Shown piece after piece: positions 34,901 through 42,086 of a stretch of 64,000 bases of DNA. Source of the DNA: DATGUP01 sp035301265. Lineage in GTDB: Bacteria; Bacillota; Bacilli; Bacillales; Amphibacillaceae. Made by a program: the position numbers and the translations under genes. The notes below the pieces were generated by a model. The model did no database searches. It worked only from the letters and a program-made list of their open reading frames with translations, and was not told the origin of the DNA. Location: the NCBI GenBank assembly GCA_035301265.1, contig DATGUP010000016.1, positions 1-64,000 of the forward strand, in the 5' to 3' direction. The first letter of the stretch is position 1; each line of letters opens with the position of its first letter.

Positions 34901-34938
34901 AAAAAAAGCCGATACCAAAATGGTTCTTGGGATCGGTT
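34901..34938 (-). terminator. Second terminator-like hairpin downstream of tRNA-Ser
   Basis: CCGAT, A, CCAA (34909-34918) pairs with TTGG, G, ATCGG (34927-34936); on the minus strand TTTTTTT follows. It lies 50 bases beyond the tRNA terminator with no gene between, so it may belong to a lost gene or a short untranslated RNA. Confidence 0.55.
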
Positions 34939-34990
34939 CTTTGTCAAACAACGGCTGCTGTATATGCCAATTTGCCTGCTTACATAGGAA

Positions 34991-35030
34991 CAAAAAACCC
35001 TTCCTCGGAGATAAAATCCGTTGAAGGGGG
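34991..35030 (-). terminator. Terminator of the tRNA-Ser transcript
   Basis: Minus strand CCCTTC (35028-35023 region) with GAAGGG (35003-34998), inner pair CGGA/TCCG, followed by TTTTTTG. Confidence 0.75.
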
Positions 35031-35086
35031 TATACTACATTAGACTTTTATATTTTCTTTCATTCTAGCTCGTTGTCAGAATAAAA

Positions 35087-35179
35087 TGGCGGAGAAGGTG
35101 GGATTTGAACCCACGCGGCGCTTACACGCCCTAACGCATTTCGAGTGCGTCCCCTTCAGCCAGGCTTGGGTACTTCTCC
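35087..35179 (-). tRNA. tRNA-Ser (anticodon CGA)
   Basis: The 93-base cloverleaf has acceptor arms GGAGAAG (35179-35173) and CTTCTCC. The anticodon loop CTCGAAA gives anticodon CGA. A long variable arm, as in serine tRNAs, is followed by the T-arm GGGTTCAAATCCC. Discriminator G and the encoded CCA end are present. A terminator follows at 34991. Confidence 0.96.
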
Positions 35180-35392
35180 AGTAACAGCATTCGCACAATC
35201 CTTCCCTTCGCAGCGTGTCAACAATGAAGATTATATAACAGTTTTTAATTATTGTAAACCACTACAAGAAATTTTTTTACGATGAAATACGTTTTTTAAC
35301 AAACCCATGTTGTCTTTTAATCTTATCTCCTTCCTAAAACCGTCGATCCATATGCCAAGTTTGAATTAATCGTACTACAATAACATAACCAT

Positions 35393-35424
35393 TAAAAAGT
35401 CAGCCAGTACACGACTAGCTGACT
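35393..35424 (-). terminator. Terminator of the AbgT gene
   Basis: AGTCAGCCAGT (35398-35408) and ACTAGCTGACT (35414-35424), one mismatch; TTTTTAA follows on the minus strand. Confidence 0.85.
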
Positions 35425-35431
35425 GAAACAT

Positions 35432-36994
35432 TTAACCTCCAAACTCAATAGGAGACCCTGGTCCTAACGGAATGCCTAAAAGCATCCATGCCACTAACAT
35501 AATTGTCCAAAAGATAAGAAAATAGAGCGAATAAGGTAGCATTACGGAAATGAGTGTCCCAATCCCCATTCGTTTATCGTATTTTTGCGCAAACGCAATA
35601 ATGATTGCAAAATAAGTCATCAATGGTGTTATAATATTCGTTGCGGAATCCGCTATCCGATAGGCCATCTGTGTCAGTTCAGGTGAATACCCAAGCTGCA
35701 TCATGATCGGTACAAAAATAGGTGCCATCATGGCCCATTTAGCTGAGGCACTACCAATAAACAAATTGATAAACGATGATACTAAAATGAATAGCAAAAT
35801 CAATGGGATGCCGGTTAGATTAATGCTATTTAAAAACTCTGCACCATACACACCAATCACGATGCCGATGTTCGATTCGTCAAAAAAGGCAACAAATTGA
35901 CCGGCTGTAAAGGCTAGAACAATAAACATCCCCATCGAAGCCATCGTATCAGACATTTGTTTAGCAACATCTTTATCATTGCGGATAGATTTATTAACGA
36001 TTCCGTAGACGAGGCCCGGAATAAAGAATAAAATCGCAATAATCGGCACAAGCGAATCCATAAACGGCGATTGGATAATTTGACGCATACTGTCGCCTTC
36101 TGTCCCTCTAAGCGGTGCATCAGGTGGTAAAACAAGCAATGCCGTTAAAACAAGACTAACGATCAATGAGACAGCAGCCCAGATCAAACCTTTTTTCTCA
36201 GCTGGTGTCAAATGTTGTAAATCTTCCGTAGTTCCTGTAACATCTTCTTCTGCATGCTCCCCTGTATACTCCCCTAAACGCGGCATAACAATTCGCTCAG
36301 TGACCCATGTCCCAACAACTGTTAATAAAAATACAGAGGCCGCGATAAAAAACCAATTCATAGCTATATTCATTGTTTCCGCATACGACGAGTTAATCGT
36401 CGCTGCTGCGTCAATCGTCAGTTCGCCAAGCATAACATCTGTACCTGATAACAATAGGTTTGCACTAAATCCTCCGGAGACGCCTGCGAACGCTGCAGCT
36501 AGACCAGCCAGTGGATGTCGACCCATCGCAGCAAAGATCAGTGCCCCAAGCGGCGGTAGCACTACATAACCCGCATCGGATGCCACGCTAGACATCACAC
36601 CGGCAAAGACAAGTCCAATCGTAATAAATCGAGTCGGAATGGCTAAGACAAAACCGCGCAATAGAGCGCTGATTAATCCGGTTTGCTCTGCTACCCCAAT
36701 ACCGAGCATTGTCACAAGCACAACACCGAGCGGAGCAAATTCGATAAAGTTATCCGTCATACTCCCAAATATGTATTCCAAGCCTTCGCTGCTAAGCAAA
36801 TTTTTAATTTCTACGATTTCACCTTTTTCACCGGGATGCTCAACCGCAATATCAAAAGGTTGTAAAGCCGCCGAAAGCAAAAGGACTAACCCGGCTAAAA
36901 TAGCAAATAATGTCACAGGATGAGGCAATTTGTTGCCTAAGCGTTCGACTCCATCTAAAAAACGCTGAAAAATGCCTTCTCTCCGTTGTTCCAT
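35432..36994 (-). CDS. AbgT-family transporter
   Basis: A 520-residue, nine-to-twelve-helix transporter. It opens FLDGVERLGNKLPHPVTLFA, the AbgT start. The family re-entrant motifs are visible: SDAGYVVLPPLGALIFAAMG, GVSGGFSANLLLSGTDVML and GSASAKWAMMAPIFVPIMMQ. AbgT proteins move p-aminobenzoyl-glutamate or act as proton-driven exporters of antimetabolites (MtrF/YdaH). Which of these applies cannot be told from sequence alone. GGGAGAGTGG precedes the ATG at 36994. It stands alone between two tRNA genes. Confidence 0.88.
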   Translation of the reverse strand: MEQRREGIFQRFLDGVERLGNKLPHPVTLFAILAGLVLLLSAALQPFDIAVEHPGEKGEIVEIKNLLSSEGLEYIFGSMTDNFIEFAPLGVVLVTMLGIGVAEQTGLISALLRGFVLAIPTRFITIGLVFAGVMSSVASDAGYVVLPPLGALIFAAMGRHPLAGLAAAFAGVSGGFSANLLLSGTDVMLGELTIDAAATINSSYAETMNIAMNWFFIAASVFLLTVVGTWVTERIVMPRLGEYTGEHAEEDVTGTTEDLQHLTPAEKKGLIWAAVSLIVSLVLTALLVLPPDAPLRGTEGDSMRQIIQSPFMDSLVPIIAILFFIPGLVYGIVNKSIRNDKDVAKQMSDTMASMGMFIVLAFTAGQFVAFFDESNIGIVIGVYGAEFLNSINLTGIPLILLFILVSSFINLFIGSASAKWAMMAPIFVPIMMQLGYSPELTQMAYRIADSATNIITPLMTYFAIIIAFAQKYDKRMGIGTLISVMLPYSLYFLIFWTIMLVAWMLLGIPLGPGSPIEFGG

Positions 36995-37323
36995 TTTCCA
37001 CTCTCCCTACGTCCGTTGATAGAGATAAATAGTTTACACCAACTTTACATAATTAGTGAAATTGCTGTCAATCAATATGAGGTTTCTTTTTCCGAACAAT
37101 TTTTCAATTATCAGATTATTAATCTAAAAAATAATGGATGCTCAAGGGGAGAATGGAATATAAGCATTGTTGTATACGAAAAATCTTTGTTCAGAAAAAG
37201 ATATTTATAATGCCTATATCTGAATTAAGCCGTTCCTAATGACAGCAACAATAGCATCTGTCGTTCAACTTCAGAAACACAAAATACATCCTAAGCATGC
37301 AAAAGCCCTTTTGCATAAAATAT
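36995..37323. other. Intergenic stretch with the likely AbgT promoter
   Basis: On the minus strand TTGACA (37071-37066), 18 bases, TAAAGT (37047-37042) is a plausible promoter about 50 bases from the AbgT start. No gene is visible in the rest. Confidence 0.5.
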
Positions 37324-37369
37324 GCTTAAAAATAAACGCTGCATCCTTACACCTCAAAGGATACAGCGT
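37324..37369 (-). terminator. Terminator of the tRNA-Thr transcript
   Basis: ACGCTGCATCCTT (37336-37348) and AAGGATACAGCGT (37357-37369), one mismatch; TTATTTTTAA follows on the minus strand. Confidence 0.85.
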
Positions 37370-37375
37370 AGCAAG

Positions 37376-37448
37376 TGCTGGTGAGAGGATTCGAACCTCC
37401 GACCCCTTCATTACGAGTGAAGTGCACTACCAACTGTGCTACACCAGC
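37376..37448 (-). tRNA. tRNA-Thr (anticodon CGT)
   Basis: The 73-base cloverleaf has acceptor arms GCTGGTG (37448-37442) and CACCAGC. The D-arm contains AGTTGGTAG, the anticodon loop CTCGTAA gives anticodon CGT, and the T-arm is GGAGGTTCGAATCCTC. Discriminator A. The CCA end is not encoded. A terminator follows immediately. Confidence 0.96.
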
Positions 37449-37547
37449 ATGCGGTGTTTCTTTCTGATCACATAAAAATAATAATACGTTTTAACGATTT
37501 TTTCAACCGCTTTAATGTTATTTTTACTGTTGCGAATATTTAACCAC

Positions 37548-37910
37548 CTATTTAAGCTTCTCGATGAGTTCGCTTTGTCTTCTTTTGTCGCGTCTTCCTC
37601 GCAATGACGTTAACTAGTCGATCACTTTCCCTCCGGTCAAATTCAGCCATAGATTCACATCCCCGGGTACATAGGCCAAACGTTTCTGAATGTCTACGGC
37701 ATCCTTCCAAACATCTTTGCCAAAAATTCGCGCCTCCCCCGCAGTAGCTTTTAACATTCCAAGTAGAATCCGAATTGTCGTTGATTTCCCGGCGCCATTC
37801 GGACCGATGAACCCATAGATCTCCCCTTCATTCACATCAATGGTCACGCCATTCAGCGCTGTCAATGTGCCGAACGTCTTCACCAAATTCTTTGTTTGCA
37901 GCAGACTCAT
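37548..37910 (-). pseudogene. Truncated ABC transporter ATPase with in-frame amber codon
   Basis: MSLLQTKNLVKTFGTLTALN, Walker A IGPNGAGKST and LAYVPGDVNLWLNLTGGKVI D form the first third of a COG1131-type ABC ATPase. A TAG (37613-37611) then interrupts the frame. The same frame continues for 21 more family-like residues (LTSLRGRRDKRRQSELIEKL K) to another TAG at 37550-37548, after which homology ends. Q-loop remainder, signature and Walker B are absent, so the product cannot hydrolyse ATP. No membrane partner gene is left. It is a second ABC ATPase relic in this window. Confidence 0.8.
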
Positions 37911-38030
37911 GTCTCCTCCCCCTCTTGTTTATAAAAGAACACGTGTTAAATAAACATTCTTTTCTGAACAGGTTGAATCCTTTCTTTTTTAAAGGTAAAC
38001 TTGAGAATAGATGAAGCAGGAGGTGAAGAT

Positions 38031-38240
38031 ATGGCGGAAGCAAATATTAAAGTCAGAGACAACGGCCCTTATCTCATTACAGGGTCATTTGAAATAGTTG
38101 ATGCCGAAGGAAACACATTCGAAACTAAAAAAGCCGTTTCCTTATGCCGGTGCGGACATTCTTCCAACAAGCCCTTTTGCGACGGAACACATCGAAAAAT
38201 CGGATTTGAAAGCGCACCACGAGCCGACCAATCAGAATAA
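38031..38240 (+). CDS. CDGSH-type iron-sulfur protein
   Basis: A 69-residue protein with the 2Fe-2S motif CRCGHSSNKPFCDGTH, three Cys and one His as ligands, as in mitoNEET-like CDGSH domains. The N-terminal part (VRDNGPYLITGSFEIVDAEG) is the usual beta lead-in. AGGAGGTGAAG precedes the ATG at 38031; an earlier in-frame start at 38001 lacks a site. Roles of bacterial single-CDGSH proteins in redox sensing or cluster transfer are not settled. A long hairpin follows. Confidence 0.88.
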   Translation: MAEANIKVRDNGPYLITGSFEIVDAEGNTFETKKAVSLCRCGHSSNKPFCDGTHRKIGFESAPRADQSE

Positions 38241-38257
38241 TGATAAAACACATCTGA

Positions 38258-38296
38258 TGTTGGGAGGACACTATACCGGAGTTCATCCTCCCAGCA
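38258..38296 (+). repeat. Hairpin downstream of the CDGSH gene
   Basis: TGTTGGGAGGA (38258-38268) pairs with TCCTCCCAGCA (38286-38296), with one G-U. There is no T run after it, so it may be a mRNA 3' stabiliser rather than an intrinsic terminator. Confidence 0.55.
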
Positions 38297-38371
38297 TACA
38301 ATGATCGGTACTTTGGCATTCTTGTTTTTATCTTCCGAACTTTTCGGTTAAAAGACTTTGGTTCTAATCCA

Positions 38372-39073
38372 TTACTCCATCGTTTGTACATTGTAGACTT
38401 CTTTCGGCCAAAGGCGCCACGGATAATCCTGCGGCGGATGTGAAACAACTTGTACGACATCATCTCGTGTCGGATGCTTAAATGACAACGCATGAGACCA
38501 TAAGGCAATCTGCTGGCCGGGACGGCTCAAATGAGGGGCATATTTTTGATCCCCATAAATAGGCATTCCGGATGCCGAAAGCTGCACACGAATTTGATGC
38601 GGACGCCCCGTGTGAAGCCGGATACCGAGCAAACTCAACTGTTCTGCTTGATCGATCACGCGATAATCTAATACGGCTTTTTTTGCATTTTTGTGGTAGG
38701 CATCGACTGTATATACTTGATTCTTGCGTTTATTTTTATATAAATAATGTGTAAGCTCAGCCTCCTTTTCCTCGGGTACACCTCTTACAACAGCCAAATA
38801 CTTTCTATTGAAAGCACCTCTTCGGATTGTATCGGACAAGCGGGAAGCGGCTTTAGATGTTTTGGCAAATACCATCGCGCCGCCAACCGGGCGATCAAGC
38901 CGGTGGACGAGGGCGAGAAAGACGTTACCCGGTTTGTTGTAGCGAACTTTTAAATCATCTTTTAAAAATGTCAGTAAATCCTTGTCTTTTGAACGATCTT
39001 TTTGTACAGGAATATTAACCGGCTTTGCTACAGCAAGCAAGTGATTATCTTCATATAAAATAGGTACATGCAT
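38372..39073 (-). CDS. RluA/RluD-family pseudouridine synthase
   Basis: A 233-residue enzyme that isomerises uridine in RNA. The catalytic Asp lies in ALVHRLDRPVGGAMVFAKTS. The other motifs are FNRKYLAVVRG, LHTGRPHQIRVQLS and IYGDQKYA. It has no S4 domain and begins directly with ILYEDNHLLAVAKPVNIPVQ, so it is one of the short RluA-like enzymes whose target RNA is unknown. The start at 39073 has AAGAAAGG upstream. Confidence 0.9.
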   Translation of the reverse strand: MHVPILYEDNHLLAVAKPVNIPVQKDRSKDKDLLTFLKDDLKVRYNKPGNVFLALVHRLDRPVGGAMVFAKTSKAASRLSDTIRRGAFNRKYLAVVRGVPEEKEAELTHYLYKNKRKNQVYTVDAYHKNAKKAVLDYRVIDQAEQLSLLGIRLHTGRPHQIRVQLSASGMPIYGDQKYAPHLSRPGQQIALWSHALSFKHPTRDDVVQVVSHPPQDYPWRLWPKEVYNVQTME

Positions 39074-39234
39074 GACGAATCAGACCTTTCTTCAACATAG
39101 TGCCTTCATCATAACACACCCTTTTCCGGAAAGGTGGTAATCGACAAGAAGCATGTGGATTTCTATACGTTCCCACCATCATTTGCTAAAATATAACGAG
39201 ATCCTGACTTATATGACATGCTAGGTGATACGTT

Positions 39235-40587
39235 TTGTCGAAAACACATCCAAAACCATGGCTGCTTGTTCTAACCATTGGGATGGGAACGATGCTCAAT
39301 CCTTTAAACTCATCGATGATTTCAGTCGCTTTAACACGGCTGCAATACGATTTTGTCCTTACTTTTGCCGATGCATCGTGGCTCATTTCTATTTTTTATC
39401 TTGCCAGTGCGGCAGGACAACCCGTCATGGGTAAATTAAGCGATATGTTTGGTCCGAAGCGCTTATTTTTAACTGGGCTCGTACTCGTCGCCGTCTCCTG
39501 TCTCCTCGCTCCCTTTTCGCCAAATTTTATGTTTCTTCTCGGCTGCCGGGCATTGCAAGCGATCGGCAGCTCAACGCTTTTTCCGAGCGGCATGAGCATG
39601 GTTCGATCTCATATTACGGAAAAACAGGCGCGAGCACTAGCGATTTTATCCATTTTCGCCTCAACATCCGCCGCGTTCGGCCCGTCGGTGGGCGGATTTT
39701 TAATTGCCGGATGGGATTGGCCGGCCATTTTCTTAATCAATTTTCCATTCATTATACTAGGTTTCGTCCTGTCGCTGGTTGTTTTGCCAAACGACGGCCG
39801 GGTCACGATCGAATTGAAACGCATCGATTTTGCAGGCATCACACTTTTTGTCTTGTCCATAGTCGGATTAATCCTGTTTATGCTGTCGCTCGAGGAAAAT
39901 ATCCGCTGGTGGGCGCTTGCGCTCTTTGTCATACCGGGTATTTTGTTTATTGTCTATGAAAATAGACGCCGCGAGCCGTTTATTGATGTCGCTTCACTAC
40001 AAAAAAATACAAATGTGACGTTGATCTATGTTCAGTTCATGACGATTAATTTAGTCCATTACTGCTTCTTTTTTGGTTTTCCGACATACTTACAACAAGC
40101 CCAGGGATACTCAGAAGACCACACTGGCTTAATCATGCTGGCGCTGGCGGGTTTTAGTGTTATCGTCTCACCAATTGCAGGCCAGATCATCGACAGACGC
40201 GGATCGAAACTGCCGATGGTGATCGGAACGGTTTTACTTCTCATTGGTACAGGGCTTTTGTTAACGTATCGCGAGATGTCACCTTTACTTTGGTTGCTTG
40301 TGATTATGGCGGTGCTCGGTATGAGCAATGGCTTCAACAATATCTCCTCTCAAACGGCGCTTTATGAACACGTCGATCCGGAAGATACCGGCTCGGCTTC
40401 AGGCTTGTTTCAAACGAGTCGTTATCTCGGGTCGATTTTATCGGGAAGCTTATTAGGGCTGACGTTCAATCATCAAGTCGACACAGCACATTTACACATG
40501 GTTGCGATCATTTGCTTTATTTTTAGTTTAGTCATTGTCGGCCTGTCGCTGAAGCTCCCGGGAAAACTGGCCTTACAACAACATTGA
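39235..40587 (+). CDS. MFS multidrug exporter (EmrB/QacA, DHA2-like)
   Basis: A 450-residue protein with 14 likely helices. Motif A is GKLSDMFGPKRLFLTGLVLV and motif C-like text is SAAFGPSVGGFLIAGWDW. The second-half GQIIDRRGSKLPMVIG supports a proton-driven drug pump. It starts with TTG at 39235 behind AGGTGAT. There is no adjacent TetR or MarR gene. A strong shared terminator separates it from the convergent PAP2 gene. Confidence 0.85.
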   Translation: MSKTHPKPWLLVLTIGMGTMLNPLNSSMISVALTRLQYDFVLTFADASWLISIFYLASAAGQPVMGKLSDMFGPKRLFLTGLVLVAVSCLLAPFSPNFMFLLGCRALQAIGSSTLFPSGMSMVRSHITEKQARALAILSIFASTSAAFGPSVGGFLIAGWDWPAIFLINFPFIILGFVLSLVVLPNDGRVTIELKRIDFAGITLFVLSIVGLILFMLSLEENIRWWALALFVIPGILFIVYENRRREPFIDVASLQKNTNVTLIYVQFMTINLVHYCFFFGFPTYLQQAQGYSEDHTGLIMLALAGFSVIVSPIAGQIIDRRGSKLPMVIGTVLLLIGTGLLLTYREMSPLLWLLVIMAVLGMSNGFNNISSQTALYEHVDPEDTGSASGLFQTSRYLGSILSGSLLGLTFNHQVDTAHLHMVAIICFIFSLVIVGLSLKLPGKLALQQH

Positions 40588-40602
40588 TGCGTATTAAAAA
40601 AT

Positions 40603-40634
40603 GCGCTTCCGGCAATACCGGAGGCGCTTTTTTT
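40603..40634. terminator. Bidirectional terminator between the MFS and PAP2 genes
   Basis: GCGCTTCCGG (40603-40612) and CCGGAGGCGC (40618-40627), then TTTTTTT; A-rich on the left for the other strand. Confidence 0.9.
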
Positions 40635-41340
40635 AACGACTTCGTTGTTTCAATAAGCTGCTCTCATCATTGAGCTTTAACTTTTCGAGAAATGCGATCA
40701 ACGAATGGCGTACATGGATATATACTGCAAGGGAAATGAGCGCTGAGGCGAGACCGAAACTTGCACCAGCCACAACATCCGTCGGAAAATGAACACCTAG
40801 ATAAATCCGTGTCAACATGATAAACAAAATCCAGAGCAGTGTGATACATATGACAGCTATTTTTTTCCAACGCCGTTTAGATATTAAAACGATAAGCAGC
40901 CCAATGAACCCGTAGAATAGCGCAGTAGCTGTCGCATGGCCGCTTGGAAAACTTTCATTCGTTTTTGTGATCAACTGCAATATATCCGGCCGATCACGGT
41001 CAAAAGCGACTTTGAAAATTTTTGTACATATAGCTCCGCAAAACAAAATCGTTCCACCTAGCCAGAGGCCCTCGGCAAATCGGCGTTTGAAAAACAGAAT
41101 CAGTACAAGTATAACAGTCACACCAATCACAAGCCGGATGTTGCCTAACTCGGTTGCAACTTTAACGAAAGCTGTCAGTGATGGAGCAACAAAACGTTGG
41201 ATATGATCGATCCCATACATATCAAACGCTTCTACCCAGCTGCTTTTTGTCCCAACGCCCCAGCCGATAATCATAAACAGAACAAGAAACAATAACCCTG
41301 CCATAAAAAGGGGGCGTGTCGCTTGCTTATAATCGTTCAT
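40633..41340 (-). CDS. PAP2-family membrane phosphatase
   Basis: A 235-residue lipid phosphatase with six helices. The three catalytic motifs are complete: KVAFDRDRP, ESFPSGHATA and TRIYLGVHFPTDVVAG. Members in Bacillus act on phosphatidylglycerophosphate or undecaprenyl diphosphate; this one cannot be assigned between them. The start at 41340 has GAGAAGGG upstream. Confidence 0.88.
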   Translation of the reverse strand: MNDYKQATRPLFMAGLLFLVLFMIIGWGVGTKSSWVEAFDMYGIDHIQRFVAPSLTAFVKVATELGNIRLVIGVTVILVLILFFKRRFAEGLWLGGTILFCGAICTKIFKVAFDRDRPDILQLITKTNESFPSGHATATALFYGFIGLLIVLISKRRWKKIAVICITLLWILFIMLTRIYLGVHFPTDVVAGASFGLASALISLAVYIHVRHSLIAFLEKLKLNDESSLLKQRSR

Positions 41341-41415
41341 CGTTTGCCCTTCTCTCTATTGACATTCTTTTACTATATTATCAGTTTCATCGTTTTATGC
41401 AATATAAAAATCCGA

Positions 41416-41826
41416 TCAACCCTCGATCATTTTCACATAAAACGTTCGCTTTCTCGGTCCGTCAAATTCACAAAAATAAACGCTTTGCCACGTACCTAAA
41501 ATAAGGTGGCCGTCTGCGATAATCAACGTTTCACTTGCTCCGATTACCGATGATTTCATATGGCCGTCGGAATTTCCTTCCATATGCACGTACTCGGGCT
41601 TATTCGGGAATGTCTCATCCAATCCCCGCTTCAGATCTGTTTGGACATCTGGATCGGCATTTTCATTAATGGTGATCGCGGCTGTCGTATGCGGACAGTA
41701 CACAACCATAAGACCGTTTTTTACGCCGCTTTCAGACAATGCTTCATAAAGGTAGCGGTCCAGATTGATGAAGCTTTGCTTTTCTTTTGTTGAGATCGAA
41801 TATGAGAATAACGTTTTCATCTCCAA
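41416..41826 (-). CDS. YjbQ family protein (UPF0047)
   Basis: A 136-residue protein with the family's metal-site motif VVYCPHTTAAITINENADPD, then YVHMEGNSDGHMKSSVIGAS and LILGTWQSVYFCEFDGPR. The fold is known and a weak secondary thiamine-phosphate synthase activity has been reported, but its real role is open. The likely start is TTG at 41826 (AAAGGAG, 6 bases upstream); the ATG at 41820 is the alternative. Confidence 0.9.
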   Translation of the reverse strand: MEMKTLFSYSISTKEKQSFINLDRYLYEALSESGVKNGLMVVYCPHTTAAITINENADPDVQTDLKRGLDETFPNKPEYVHMEGNSDGHMKSSVIGASETLIIADGHLILGTWQSVYFCEFDGPRKRTFYVKMIEG

Positions 41827-41986
41827 CCATCACTCCTTTAACATTTTATAATCCATGAATACAGCTTCTCATCACCACATATTTTACATGAAAGAGCTGA
41901 TATACTCGAAATCATCGTTTAAAAATGTATTAATCAATCGTTTGACCAATATGCATCCAATAGCATAGTAACACTCCTAGCTTATA

Positions 41987-42024
41987 TAAAAAAATCCCGT
42001 ATATGTGGTGCACAAATACGGGAT
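41987..42024 (-). terminator. Terminator of the UPF0182 gene
   Basis: ATCCCGTAT (41994-42002) and ATACGGGAT (42016-42024); TTTTTTTATA follows on the minus strand. Confidence 0.88.
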
Positions 42025-42086
42025 AACATATCGTTATGGCTATATTAATGATCAGATTGACAATGCAGAAAACGAATGTACGATTC

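Noticed and set aside
38125..38508. A 127-codon minus-strand frame beyond the pseudouridine synthase
   Set aside because: It overlaps the CDGSH gene and the synthase gene in another frame and has no motif or ribosome site.
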